From Zoogloea sp. 1C4 (lineage in GTDB: Bacteria; Pseudomonadota; Gammaproteobacteria; Burkholderiales; Rhodocyclaceae), in NCBI RefSeq assembly GCF_009469605.1, contig NZ_SSXU01000012.1, positions 1 through 64,000 of the forward strand: 64,000 nt of DNA, given 5' to 3'. Shown one piece after another: positions 35,590-45,328 of the stretch; the stretch's first letter is position 1, and the number at the start of each line of letters is the position of its first letter. Position numbers and translations under genes: made by a program. The notes beneath the pieces were generated by a model, which saw only the letters and a list, made by a program, of their open reading frames with translations, was not told where the DNA came from and made no database searches.

Positions 35590-38500
35590 ACGCGCCCGTC
35601 GATTCCTTCCCGCGCCTCAGGGACTGGCTGGCCGGCAAGCCCCGGCAGCCCTCCGCCGATGCCGACGAGCCGCCGCTCCGCGCAGAGCTGTTCAGCGCCG
35701 ACCAGATGGCCACCCACGGCAAGCGCCTGGCGGCCTCCCACACCACCCTGGCCCGCGGCCGGGTGCGCGACCGCCTGCTGGCCCGCCTCGCCGACAACGA
35801 GCGGGTGCTGGTGGACGTGTGCCGCCAGCTCACCGAGGCGGTGGCCGACAAGCGCCGCGTCACCCCCGCCGGCGAATGGCTGCTGGACAACTTCTACCTG
35901 CTCGAAGAACAGGTCCGCATGGCCCGCAGCCTGCTGCCCGAAGGCTACAGCCGCGCCCTGCCGCGCCTCGCCGACAGCCCCACCGAGCCCGGCGCCCCGC
36001 GGGTGTACGACATCGCCCTCGAGACCGTCTCCCACGGCGACGGGCGGGTCGACGCGGAGAGCCTCGGCCGCTTCGTGACCGCCTACCAGACCGTCACCCC
36101 CCTCGAACTGGGCGAGCTGTGGGCGATCCCCATCATGCTGCGGCTGGCCGTGATCGAGAACCTGCGCCGCGTCAGCGTGCGGGTGGCCGCCGGCTGGGTC
36201 GAGCGCGAGCTGGCCGGCACCTGGGCCGACCGCCTGATCCAGACCGTCGAGGACGACCCGCGCAGCCTGATCCTGGTGATCGCCGACATGGTGCGCTCCA
36301 ACCCGCCGATGGTCGGCGCCTTCGTGGCCGAGCTGGCCCGGCGCCTGCAGGGCAGGGGGCCGGCGCTGGCCCTGCCCCTCACCTGGATCGAGCAGCGTCT
36401 GGCCCAGTCCGGCCAGACCATCGTGCAGCTCGTCCAGTCCGAAAACCAGCAGCAGGCCGCCGACCAGGTATCCATCAGCAACAGCATCGGCAGCCTGCGG
36501 GTGCTCGGCACCCTGGACTGGCGGGATTTCGTCGAGAACCTGAGCCTCGTCGAGCAGACCCTGCGGGGCGACCCCGGCGGCGTGTATGGCCGGATGGATT
36601 TCGCCACCCGCGACCACTACCGCCACGCCACCGAAGAGATCGCCCGGCGCGGCGGCCTGGGCGAGAACCAGGTGGCCCGCCTCGCGGTGGATCTGGCCCG
36701 GGCCGCCGCCCGGGGCACCGGCGGGCGGGCCGCCCACGTGGGCTATTACCTGGTGGATGCCGGCCGCCCGGCGCTCGAAGAGGCCGCCGGGCTGCGTCCG
36801 GGCCTCGTCCGCCGCATCGGCCGCGATGCCGCCCACGCGCCCCTGTGGCTCTACCTGGGCGGCATCGCCCTCATCACCCTGCTGGTGGCGGGCGGCCTGT
36901 CGGGCCTCGCGCTGGCCGACGGCCTGCCCGTGTGGGCGCTGGCCCCGGCCGGGCTGCTCGCGGTGATGGTGGCCAGCCAGCTGGCGGTGTCGCTGGTCAA
37001 CTGGGCCGCCACCCTGCTGGTCAAGCCGCATCCCCTGCCGCGGATGGATTTCTCCCGGGGCATTCCGGCGCCCTGCCGCACCCTGGTGGTGGTGCCCACC
37101 ATGCTCGGCAGCGAAGCGGGGGTGGATGGCCTGCTCGAAGCCCTCGAAGTGCGCTTCCTGGCCAACCGCGATCCCCACGTGCACTTCGGGCTCCTCACCG
37201 ACTTCCTCGACGCCGCCGACGAGACCCTGCCCACCGACGCCCCGCTGGTGGCCCGCGCCCGGGCCTGCATCGACGCCCTCAACGCCACCTACGCCACGCC
37301 GGACGGCGACGTGTTCTTCCTGTTCCACCGCCCGCGCCGCTGGAACCCCCAGGAGCAGGCCTGGATGGGCGCCGAGCGCAAGCGCGGCAAGCTCGCCGAT
37401 CTCAACGCCCTGCTGCGCGGCTTTGCCGGCGACGCCTTTGCGCTGGTGGCCGGCGACACCACCATTCTCGGCGGGGTGAAGTACGTCATCACCCTCGACA
37501 CCGACACCCAGCTCCCGCGGGATGCGGCGCGGCAGTTCGTCGGCGCCATGGCCCACCCCCTCAACCAGCCGGTCTACGACGAGCGGGCAGGGCGGGTGGT
37601 GGCCGGCTACGGCATCCTCCAGCCGCGGGTCGGCATCAGCCTGCCGGGGGCCAACCGCTCCCGCTACGCCCGGCTCCACGCCGGCGAGGCCGGCATCGAC
37701 CCGTACACCCGCGCGGTGTCCGACGTGTATCAGGACGTGTTCGGCGAAGGCTCCTTCATCGGCAAGGGCATCTACGACGTGGACGCCTTCGAGGCGGCGC
37801 TGGGAGAGCGCTTTCCCGACAACCGCATCCTCAGCCACGACCTCCTCGAAGGCTGCTACGCCCGCGCCGGCCTGCTCAGCGACGGCCTGCTGTACGAGGA
37901 CTACCCGGCCCGCTACGCGGTGGACGTGACCCGCCGCTACCGCTGGATCCGCGGCGACTGGCAGCTCGCCGGCTGGCTGCTGCGCCACGTGCCGTGCCTG
38001 TGCGACGACGGCGCCGGGCCGCACCGGCAGCCCAACCCCCTGTCGGCCCTGTCCCAGTGGAAGCTCGTGGACAACCTCCGGCGCAGCCTCGTGCCCCCGG
38101 CCCTGCTGGCCCTGCTGGTGCTCGGCTGGGCCACGCTGGACCGGCCCGGGCTGTGGACCGGGCTCCTCGTCGGCATCCTGATCCTCCCCGCCCTGTGCGC
38201 CGTGCTGCTGGATCTGCTGAAGAAGCCCAAGGACAGCGTGCCGCGCCAGCACCTGGCCGCCGTGGCCCACGGCGCCGGCCAGCGCGCCGCGCAGCTCGGC
38301 TTCGAGTTCGCCTGCCTGCCTTTCGAGGCCGGCTTCAGCCTCGACGCCATCGGCCGCACCCTGTGGCGGCTGGGCGTCAGCCACCGGCGCCTGCTGGAAT
38401 GGTGCCCGTCGAGCGAAGTCGAGCGGAAAGCCGCCGCCCACGACGACCTGCCCGGCGCCTTCCGGACCATGGCCACCGCGCCCCTCGCCGTGGTGGCGAT

Positions 38501-41500
38501 CACCACCGGCCTCGTCGCCCTGGCGCCGGGGGCGCTGCCCGCCGCGGTGCCGGTGCTCCTGCTGTGGCTGGCCTCGCCGGCCATCGCCTGGTGGCTCGGC
38601 CGGCCCATGGCCCCCCGCGCGGTGAGCCTCAGCATCGACCAGACCCTCTTCCTGCGCGGCGTGGCCCGGCGGACCTGGGCCTACTTCGACACCTTCGTCG
38701 GGCCCGCCGACCACTGGCTGCCGCCCGACAACTTCCAGGAATACCGCGTCGCCTCGGTGGCCCACCGCACCTCGCCCACCAACATGGGGCTCGCCCTGCT
38801 GGCCAACCTGGCCGCCTGCGATTTCGGCTACATCCTCGCCGGCCCGCTGCTGGCGCGCACCACCCGCACCCTCGACAGCATGGCGCGCCTGACCCGCTAC
38901 CGGGGGCACTTCTACAACTGGTACGACACCCGCAGCCTCGAACCCCTCGCCCCCGCCTACGTATCGACGGTGGATAGCGGCAACCTCGCCGGCCATCTGC
39001 TCACCCTGCGGGCGGGCCTGGGCGAACTGCCCGACGACCCTGTCGTGCCGGCCCACCTGTTCGACGGGCTGGCCGACACCGTTCACATCCTCGCCGCCGC
39101 CATCGGCAGCGACGCCGACGAGCGGCTCGCCTCCTGCTGGCGGGCCCTGGAGAGCGCCTCCGTGGCCCAGCCGGCCAGCCTGCCGGCGGTGCGCCTCATC
39201 CTCGAGGGGCTGGCCGGCTGCGCTGCCAACGTGCTGGTGCAGACCGCCGGACGGCCCGACACCGGCGCCGACCCCCGCCCCGCCACCGAGGCCGGCCGCT
39301 GGGCCGAAGCCCTGCTGCGGCAGGTGCAGGAAGCCCAGGCCGAACTCACCCAGCTCGCCCCGTGGCTGCAGCTGCCCCCGCCGCCCCGCGGGCTCGACGG
39401 CTTTGCCGACCGGATCGCCGAGACCCTGGGCATGCCCACCCTGCGCCAGCTGGCCCACGTCGACAGCGCGCTGTGCGCCCAGATCCGCCAGCGCCTCGAC
39501 GACGACACCAACCAGACCCAGCGCGCCTGGCTGCAGGATCTGCTGCACGGCATCGCCGAAGGCGGCACCCGCGCCCGGGAGCGCCTCGCCGCCATCGACA
39601 GCCTGCGCGCCCGCCTCGCCGCGATGGCCTGCATGGATTACGCCTTCCTGTACGACACCACCCGCCACCTGCTGTGCGTCGGCTACAACGTGCAGGACCG
39701 CCGGCTCGACGCGGGCTGCTACGACCTGCTCGCCTCCGAGGCCCGGCTGGCCAGCTTCGTCGGCATCGCCCAGGGCGCGCTGCCCCAGGAGAGCTGGTTC
39801 GCCCTCGGGCGCCTGCTCACCCGCGCCGGCGGCGAGCCCGTGCTGCTGTCGTGGAGCGGCTCGATGTTCGAATACCTGATGCCGCAGCTGGTGATGCCCG
39901 CCTACGCCCACACCCTGCTCGACCAGACCTGCCGGGCCGCGGTGGCGCGCCAGATCGACTACGGCCGCCAGCGCGGCGTGCCCTGGGGCATGTCCGAGTC
40001 GGCCTACAACAGCGTGGACGTGCAGCTCAACTACCAGTACCGGGCCTTCGGCGTGCCCGGGCTGGGCCTCAAGCGGGGGCTCGCCGACGATCTGGTGGTC
40101 GCCCCCTACGCCTCGGCCCTGGCCCTGATGGTGGTGCCGGCCGAGGCCTGCGCCAACCTCCGGCGCCTCGCCGCCGAAGGCTTTGTCGGGCGCTTCGGCT
40201 TCTACGAGGCCATCGACTACACCCCGGCCCGCCAGCGTCGCGGGCAGGCCCGGGTGGTGGTGCGCGCCTTCATGGCCCACCACCAGGGCATGAGCCTGCT
40301 GGCCCTCGCCTCGCACCTGCTGGGGCAGCCCATGCAGCGTCGCTTCGCCGCCGACCGCCAGCTCCAGGCCGCGCTGCCGCTGCTGCAGGAGCGCATCCCC
40401 CGCCCGTCGGGGCTGTTCTCGATGGCGGCCGAGCTGTCCGGGCTGCAGGCCCGCGTCCAGCCCCTCGACACGCCGCTGCGGGCCTTCACCACCCCCGACA
40501 CCCCGATGCCTGAGGTCCAGCTGCTGTCCAACGGCCGCTACCACGTGATGATCAGCAACGCCGGCGGCGGCTACAGCCGCTGGCGCGATCTGGCGGTGAC
40601 CCGCTGGCGCGAGGACGGCACCTGCGACGACCGGGGCGCCTGCTGCTACATCCGCGACGTGGCGAGTGGCGCCTTCTGGTCCGTCGCCCACCAGCCAACC
40701 CGGCGCCGCCCGACCAGCTACGAGGCGATCCTCTCGGAAGGGCGGGTCGAGTTCCGGCGCCGGGACGAAGTGGAACCCGGCGGCGAGATCGAGACCTACA
40801 CCGAGATCGTCGTCTCCCCCGAAGACGACATCGAGCTGCGCCGGGTGCGCCTCACCAACCGCAGCAGCCGCCCGCGGGAGATCGAGATCACCAGCTACGC
40901 CGAGGTGGTGATCGCCCCGCCCGCCGCCGACGCCCTCCACCCGGCCTTCAGCAAGCTCTTCGTGCAGACCGAGATCCTGCCCCGCCAGCGGGCCATCCTG
41001 TGCAAGCGCCGGCCCCGCTCGCCGGATGAAGCCACCCCCTGGCTGCTTCACCTGATGGCGGTGCACGGCGTGCCGTCCGACGCCGTGTCGTGGGAGACCG
41101 ACCGCGCCCGCTTCATCGGACGCACCCGCGACACCGCCGCCCCGCTGGCCATGCTCGACAGCGCCCCCCTGTCGGGCAGCGCCGGGCCGGTGCTTGACCC
41201 CATCGTCGCCATCCGCCAGCGCGTCACCCTGGCGCCGGAGCAATCCGCCATCGTGGACATCGTCACCGGCATGGCCGACACCCGCGACATCGCCGTGGGC
41301 CTGGTGGGCAAGTATCTCGACCGCCACCTGGCCGACCGGGTCTTCGATCTGGCGTGGACCCACAGCCAGGTCGAACTCCAGCAGCTCAACGCGGTGGAAG
41401 CCGACGCCCAGCTCTACGCCCGGCTGGCCGGGGCCATCCTCTACGCCGGCGCCGCCCTGCGGGCCGACCCGGGCCTGCTGATCCGCAACCGGCGCGGCCA

Positions 41501-44366
41501 GTCCGGGCTGTGGGGCTACGCCATCTCCGGCGACCTGCCCATCGTGCTGCTGCAGATCGGCGACGCCAGCAACGTGGAGCTGGTCCGCCAGCTCGTGCAG
41601 GCCCACGCCTACTGGCGCCTCAAGGGGCTGGCGGTGGATCTGGTGATCTGGAACGAAGACCACGCCGGCTACCGCCAGCGCCTCCAGGACGAGATCGTCG
41701 GCCTGATCGCCTCGGGCAGCGGCGCCAGCGTCATCGACCGGCCGGGCGGCATCTTCGTGCGCCCCGCCGAGCAGATCTCCGCCGAAGACCGGCTGCTCTT
41801 CCAGGCCGTCGCCCGCATCGTCATCACCGACTGCCGCGGCACCCTCGCCGAGCAGCTCGACCGACGCGAACTCGCCGCCCCGCGCCCGCCACCCCTGCTG
41901 GCCACCCGCGCCCACCGCCCGGCCCCGCCCGCCGACGCTCCGCCCCAGGCCGTCACGCCGATCCTCGCCAACGGGCTGGGCGGCTTCTCGCCGGACGGGC
42001 GCGAATACCTCATCACCCTGGCCCCCGGCCAGCACACCCCCGCCCCGTGGGCCAACGTGATCGCCAACCCCGGCTTCGGCACCGTCATCTCGGAGAGCGG
42101 CAGCGCCTACAGCTGGAGCGAGAACGCCCACGAGTTCCGCCTCAGCCCGTGGCACAACGACCCGGTGAGCGACCCGTCCGGCGAAGCCATCTACCTGCGC
42201 GACGAGGAAAGCGGCCACCTGTGGTCGCCCACCCCACTGCCCCTGCGCGGCAGCGGCACCTACCTCACCCGCCACGGCTTCGGCTACAGCGTGTTCGAGA
42301 CCCGGGAAGACGGCATCCACTCCAGGCTCACGGTGTTCGTCGCCATCGACGCGGCGGTGAAGTTCTCGGTGCTCACCCTCCGCAACGACTCCGGCCGGCC
42401 GCGCCAGCTCTCCGCCACCGGCTACGTGGAATGGGTGCTGGGCGACCTGCGGGAGAAGTCGGCCATGCACGTCAGCACCACCCTCGCCCATCCCGGCGGC
42501 GCCCTGTACGCCCGCAACCCCTTCAACACCGAGTTCGCCGAACGGGTGGCCTTCTTCGATGCGGACGGCCCGGTGCACAGCCGCAGCGCCGACCGGCGCG
42601 AGTTCCTCGGCCGCAACGGCACCCTCGACGACCCGGCGGCCCTCGAATGCGCCGGCCTGTCCGGCCACGTCGGCGGCGGCCTCGACCCCTGCGCCGCCCT
42701 CCACCTGAAGGTGAACCTGGCCCCCGGCGCCAGCCGCGAGCTGGTGTTCCGCCTCGGCGTCGGGCACGACAGCGCCGACGCCGACCGGCTGGTGGCGCGG
42801 GTGCGGGGTTCCGCCGCCGCCCGCCAGGCCCTCGACGACGTGCACGCCTACTGGCAGCGCACCCTCGGCGCGGTGCAGATCGACACCCCCGACCCGGCGG
42901 TGAACGTGCTCGCCAACGGCTGGCTGCTCTACCAGACCCTGGCCTGCCGGCTGTGGGCGCGCAGCGGCTACTACCAGTCGGGCGGCGCCTTCGGCTTTCG
43001 CGACCAGCTGCAGGACGCGATGGCCCTGGTCCATGCCGAACCGGCGCTGCTGCGGGCCCACCTGCTGCTGTGCGCCGGCCGCCAGTTCCGCGAGGGCGAC
43101 GTGCAGCACTGGTGGCACCCGCCCTCGGGCCGCGGCGTGCGCACCCGCTGCTCCGACGACTACCTGTGGCTGCCCCTGGCGGTGTGCCGCTACGTCACCG
43201 CCAGCGGCGACACCGGCGTGCTCGACGAAGTGCAGCCCTTCCTCGAAGGCCGTCCGGTCCACCCCGAAGCCGACGCCTACTACGACCAGCCCACCGTCTC
43301 GGGCGAGTCCGCCGACCTCTACGCCCACTGCGTGCAGGCCATCCGCCACGGGCTCACCGCCGGCGCCCACGGGCTGCCGCTGATGGGCTCGGGCGACTGG
43401 AACGACGGCATGAACCGGGTCGGGCTGGCCGGCCAGGGCGAAAGCGTGTGGCTGGGCTTCTTCCTGTACGCCGTGCTCGGGCAGTTCGCCGGGCTGGCCG
43501 AATCCCGCGGCGACGACGCCTTCGCCGCCCTGTGCCGCGAGGAAGGCGCCCGCCTGCAGGGCGCCCTCGAAACCCACGGCTGGGACGGCGGCGTGACACC
43601 GGCCGGCTGGTATCGCCGGGCCTACTTCGACGACGGCACGCCCCTGGGCTCGGCCGGCAACGCCGAATGCCGGATCGACTCGATCCCCCAAAGCTGGGCG
43701 GTGCTCTCCGGCGCGGCCGAACCCCACCGGGCGCGCTGGGCGATGGACGCCCTGGCCGAACATCTGGTGCGGCCCGCCGACCGGCTGGTGCTGCTCCTCG
43801 ACCCGCCCTTCGACACCGCCAGCCTGCCCGCCGGCTACATCCGCGGCTACGTGCCCGGCGTGCGCGAGAACGGCGGGCAATACACCCACGCCGCGGTGTG
43901 GGCCGCGATGGCCTTCGCCCAGCTCGGCGACACCACCCAGGCCTGGGCGCTGCTCGGGCTGATCAACCCGACCAACCACGCCCGCAGCGCCGACGGCGTC
44001 GCCACCTACAAGCTCGAACCCTACGTGGTCGCCGCCGACGTGTACGCCTGCCCGCCCCACGTGGGCCGCGGCGGCTGGAGCTGGCACACCGGCGCCGCCG
44101 GCTGGATGTACCGGCTGATCGTCGAATCCCTGCTCGGCCTGCGCCGGGAAGGCACGCTGCTCTACGTGGCGCCGCGCCTGCCGACCGACTGGCCCGGCTG
44201 CACCCTGCGCTACCGCTTCGGCGAAACCTGCTTCCCCATCGTCGTCACCCGCGCGGTGGCGGGCGAAGACGTCGGGCTGCGCGTGGATGGCGTGGCGCAG
44301 GCCGACGGGGCCATCCGCCTGGTGGACGACCGCCAGCCCCATCAGGTCGAGCTGCGCCTCGGCTGA
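35586..44366 (+). CDS. ndvB: Cyclic beta-1,2-glucan synthase, NdvB/ChvB type, 2,926 aa
   Basis: Makes and cyclises osmoregulated periplasmic beta-1,2-glucan from UDP-glucose. N-terminal ~415 residues are followed by membrane helices (418-480), a GT84 glycosyltransferase core (about 490-830; VITLDTDTQLPRDAARQF, EGSFIGKGIYDVDAFE, SHDLLEGCYARAGLL, RYRWIRGDWQ) and further helices (about 838-875 and 965-1005). A glycoamylase-like region (about 1380-1600; LLSWSGSMFEYLMP, AYNSVDVQLNYQYRAFGVPGLG, FMAHHQGMSLLAL) and two GH94-type phosphorylase regions complete it, the second with GSGDWNDGMNRVG near residue 2600. The size matches rhizobial NdvB/ChvB (about 2,830 aa). GTG 35586 overlaps the DUF3422 stop. 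No frameshift is seen over 8.8 kb. Confidence 0.95.
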   Translation: MNAPVDSFPRLRDWLAGKPRQPSADADEPPLRAELFSADQMATHGKRLAASHTTLARGRVRDRLLARLADNERVLVDVCRQLTEAVADKRRVTPAGEWLLDNFYLLEEQVRMARSLLPEGYSRALPRLADSPTEPGAPRVYDIALETVSHGDGRVDAESLGRFVTAYQTVTPLELGELWAIPIMLRLAVIENLRRVSVRVAAGWVERELAGTWADRLIQTVEDDPRSLILVIADMVRSNPPMVGAFVAELARRLQGRGPALALPLTWIEQRLAQSGQTIVQLVQSENQQQAADQVSISNSIGSLRVLGTLDWRDFVENLSLVEQTLRGDPGGVYGRMDFATRDHYRHATEEIARRGGLGENQVARLAVDLARAAARGTGGRAAHVGYYLVDAGRPALEEAAGLRPGLVRRIGRDAAHAPLWLYLGGIALITLLVAGGLSGLALADGLPVWALAPAGLLAVMVASQLAVSLVNWAATLLVKPHPLPRMDFSRGIPAPCRTLVVVPTMLGSEAGVDGLLEALEVRFLANRDPHVHFGLLTDFLDAADETLPTDAPLVARARACIDALNATYATPDGDVFFLFHRPRRWNPQEQAWMGAERKRGKLADLNALLRGFAGDAFALVAGDTTILGGVKYVITLDTDTQLPRDAARQFVGAMAHPLNQPVYDERAGRVVAGYGILQPRVGISLPGANRSRYARLHAGEAGIDPYTRAVSDVYQDVFGEGSFIGKGIYDVDAFEAALGERFPDNRILSHDLLEGCYARAGLLSDGLLYEDYPARYAVDVTRRYRWIRGDWQLAGWLLRHVPCLCDDGAGPHRQPNPLSALSQWKLVDNLRRSLVPPALLALLVLGWATLDRPGLWTGLLVGILILPALCAVLLDLLKKPKDSVPRQHLAAVAHGAGQRAAQLGFEFACLPFEAGFSLDAIGRTLWRLGVSHRRLLEWCPSSEVERKAAAHDDLPGAFRTMATAPLAVVAITTGLVALAPGALPAAVPVLLLWLASPAIAWWLGRPMAPRAVSLSIDQTLFLRGVARRTWAYFDTFVGPADHWLPPDNFQEYRVASVAHRTSPTNMGLALLANLAACDFGYILAGPLLARTTRTLDSMARLTRYRGHFYNWYDTRSLEPLAPAYVSTVDSGNLAGHLLTLRAGLGELPDDPVVPAHLFDGLADTVHILAAAIGSDADERLASCWRALESASVAQPASLPAVRLILEGLAGCAANVLVQTAGRPDTGADPRPATEAGRWAEALLRQVQEAQAELTQLAPWLQLPPPPRGLDGFADRIAETLGMPTLRQLAHVDSALCAQIRQRLDDDTNQTQRAWLQDLLHGIAEGGTRARERLAAIDSLRARLAAMACMDYAFLYDTTRHLLCVGYNVQDRRLDAGCYDLLASEARLASFVGIAQGALPQESWFALGRLLTRAGGEPVLLSWSGSMFEYLMPQLVMPAYAHTLLDQTCRAAVARQIDYGRQRGVPWGMSESAYNSVDVQLNYQYRAFGVPGLGLKRGLADDLVVAPYASALALMVVPAEACANLRRLAAEGFVGRFGFYEAIDYTPARQRRGQARVVVRAFMAHHQGMSLLALASHLLGQPMQRRFAADRQLQAALPLLQERIPRPSGLFSMAAELSGLQARVQPLDTPLRAFTTPDTPMPEVQLLSNGRYHVMISNAGGGYSRWRDLAVTRWREDGTCDDRGACCYIRDVASGAFWSVAHQPTRRRPTSYEAILSEGRVEFRRRDEVEPGGEIETYTEIVVSPEDDIELRRVRLTNRSSRPREIEITSYAEVVIAPPAADALHPAFSKLFVQTEILPRQRAILCKRRPRSPDEATPWLLHLMAVHGVPSDAVSWETDRARFIGRTRDTAAPLAMLDSAPLSGSAGPVLDPIVAIRQRVTLAPEQSAIVDIVTGMADTRDIAVGLVGKYLDRHLADRVFDLAWTHSQVELQQLNAVEADAQLYARLAGAILYAGAALRADPGLLIRNRRGQSGLWGYAISGDLPIVLLQIGDASNVELVRQLVQAHAYWRLKGLAVDLVIWNEDHAGYRQRLQDEIVGLIASGSGASVIDRPGGIFVRPAEQISAEDRLLFQAVARIVITDCRGTLAEQLDRRELAAPRPPPLLATRAHRPAPPADAPPQAVTPILANGLGGFSPDGREYLITLAPGQHTPAPWANVIANPGFGTVISESGSAYSWSENAHEFRLSPWHNDPVSDPSGEAIYLRDEESGHLWSPTPLPLRGSGTYLTRHGFGYSVFETREDGIHSRLTVFVAIDAAVKFSVLTLRNDSGRPRQLSATGYVEWVLGDLREKSAMHVSTTLAHPGGALYARNPFNTEFAERVAFFDADGPVHSRSADRREFLGRNGTLDDPAALECAGLSGHVGGGLDPCAALHLKVNLAPGASRELVFRLGVGHDSADADRLVARVRGSAAARQALDDVHAYWQRTLGAVQIDTPDPAVNVLANGWLLYQTLACRLWARSGYYQSGGAFGFRDQLQDAMALVHAEPALLRAHLLLCAGRQFREGDVQHWWHPPSGRGVRTRCSDDYLWLPLAVCRYVTASGDTGVLDEVQPFLEGRPVHPEADAYYDQPTVSGESADLYAHCVQAIRHGLTAGAHGLPLMGSGDWNDGMNRVGLAGQGESVWLGFFLYAVLGQFAGLAESRGDDAFAALCREEGARLQGALETHGWDGGVTPAGWYRRAYFDDGTPLGSAGNAECRIDSIPQSWAVLSGAAEPHRARWAMDALAEHLVRPADRLVLLLDPPFDTASLPAGYIRGYVPGVRENGGQYTHAAVWAAMAFAQLGDTTQAWALLGLINPTNHARSADGVATYKLEPYVVAADVYACPPHVGRGGWSWHTGAAGWMYRLIVESLLGLRREGTLLYVAPRLPTDWPGCTLRYRFGETCFPIVVTRAVAGEDVGLRVDGVAQADGAIRLVDDRQPHQVELRLG

Positions 44367-44379
44367 GCCCGCCCGGCAC

Positions 44380-44413
44380 GGCCGGATATGTTCGGTAGCG
44401 CACATATCCGGCC
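44380..44413. repeat. 34-base near-perfect palindrome after ndvB
   Basis: Arms GGCCGGATATGT and ACATATCCGGCC surround the dyad core TCGGTAGCGC; only one base pair inside the arms mismatches. It can act both as a terminator for ndvB and as an extended operator, because dyad site 7 is its centre. Confidence 0.75.
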
Positions 44414-44431
44414 GCCATGGGTGCCTATACT
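44390..44431 (+). promoter_or_regulatory. Dyad promoter site 7 (crp gene at 44493)
   Basis: GTTCGGTAGCGCAC (44390-44403) is followed after 22 bases by TATACT (44426-44431), the best -10 box of the set. Leader to ATG 44493 is about 55 bases. Confidence 0.88.
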
Positions 44432-44492
44432 GGGCATGTGGCAGCCCCGTCGCTCCGACAGGTGCGCCCGCCCCACGCATTGGAGCCCGATC

Positions 44493-45212
44493 ATGGTCAG
44501 CGCCGACAACGCCCGCGGAAACCAATTGCTCGCTGCCCTGCCGGATGCCGAATCCCAGCGCATCCTGCCCCAGCTGGAGGTCGTGGACATGCCCCTCGGG
44601 CAGGTGCTGTACGAATCCGGCCGGCAGCTCAGCCACGTGTATTTCCCCACCACCGCCATCGTCTCGCTGCTCTACGTGATGGAAAACGGCGCCTCGGCCG
44701 AGATCGCCGTGGTGGGCAACGAGGGCATCGTCGGCATCTCCCTCTTCATGGGCGGCGAAACCACCCCCAGCCGGGCGGTGGTGCAGAGCGCCGGGCGCGG
44801 GCTGCGGCTGCGCGCACCGGCGATCAAGGACGAGTTCAACCGCACCGGCCCGGTGATGCACCTGCTGCTGCGCTACACCCAGGCCCTCATCACCCAGATG
44901 GCCCAGACCGCCGTGTGCAACCGCCACCACTCCCTCGACCAGCAGCTGTGCCGCTGGCTGCTGCTGAGCCTCGACCGCCTGTCGGGCAACGAGCTGGTGA
45001 TGACCCAGGAGCTCATCGCCAACATGCTCGGGGTGCGCCGCGAGGGCGTCACCGAAGCCGCGCTGAAGCTCCAGGCCGCCGGGCTGATCCGCTACGCCCG
45101 CGGCCACATCACGGTGCTCGACCGGGCCGGGCTGGAGGCCCGCACCTGCGAGTGCTACGCCGTGGTCCGCAAGGAATACGACCGCCTGCTCCCCTCGCGC
45201 ATCGCAAGCTGA
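44493..45212 (+). CDS. Crp/Fnr-family regulator, 239 aa
   Basis: A full-length family member: barrel (LEVVDMPLGQVLYESGRQLSHVYFPTTAIVSLL), dimer helix (MHLLLRYTQALITQMAQTAVCNRHHSLDQQLCRWLL) and HTH (TQELIANMLGVRREGVTEAALKLQ, wing YARGHITVLDR). No Fnr-type N-terminal cysteine set is present. It is closely related to the N-terminal half of the Crp-PAS protein at 26405, sharing the recognition segment RREGVTEA, so both may bind the same dyad. Its own promoter carries that dyad. This is the most ordinary of the three and the best candidate regulator of the region. Confidence 0.9.
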   Translation: MVSADNARGNQLLAALPDAESQRILPQLEVVDMPLGQVLYESGRQLSHVYFPTTAIVSLLYVMENGASAEIAVVGNEGIVGISLFMGGETTPSRAVVQSAGRGLRLRAPAIKDEFNRTGPVMHLLLRYTQALITQMAQTAVCNRHHSLDQQLCRWLLLSLDRLSGNELVMTQELIANMLGVRREGVTEAALKLQAAGLIRYARGHITVLDRAGLEARTCECYAVVRKEYDRLLPSRIAS

Positions 45213-45213
45213 A

Positions 45214-45233
45214 GGCGGCGGGCGCGCGCCGCC
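45214..45233 (+). terminator. Hairpin after crp
   Basis: GGCGGCG (45214-45220) pairs with CGCCGCC (45227-45233) directly after the stop codon, just before dyad site 8. Confidence 0.5.
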
Positions 45234-45236
45234 CGT

Positions 45237-45278
45237 GTTCGCTATCAGACAGACCGCTCCCGGCCTGCCCCATAAGCT
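45237..45278 (+). promoter_or_regulatory. Dyad promoter site 8 (secreted protein and ABC transporter)
   Basis: GTTCGCTATCAGAC (45237-45250; last arm CAGAC instead of CGNAC) is followed after 22 bases by TAAGCT (45273-45278). Gene start is at 45329. Confidence 0.7.
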
Positions 45279-45328
45279 GACGGCATTGGCACCCGACGGA
45301 CGATGTCCGGCTTTTCCAGGAGCAGACG

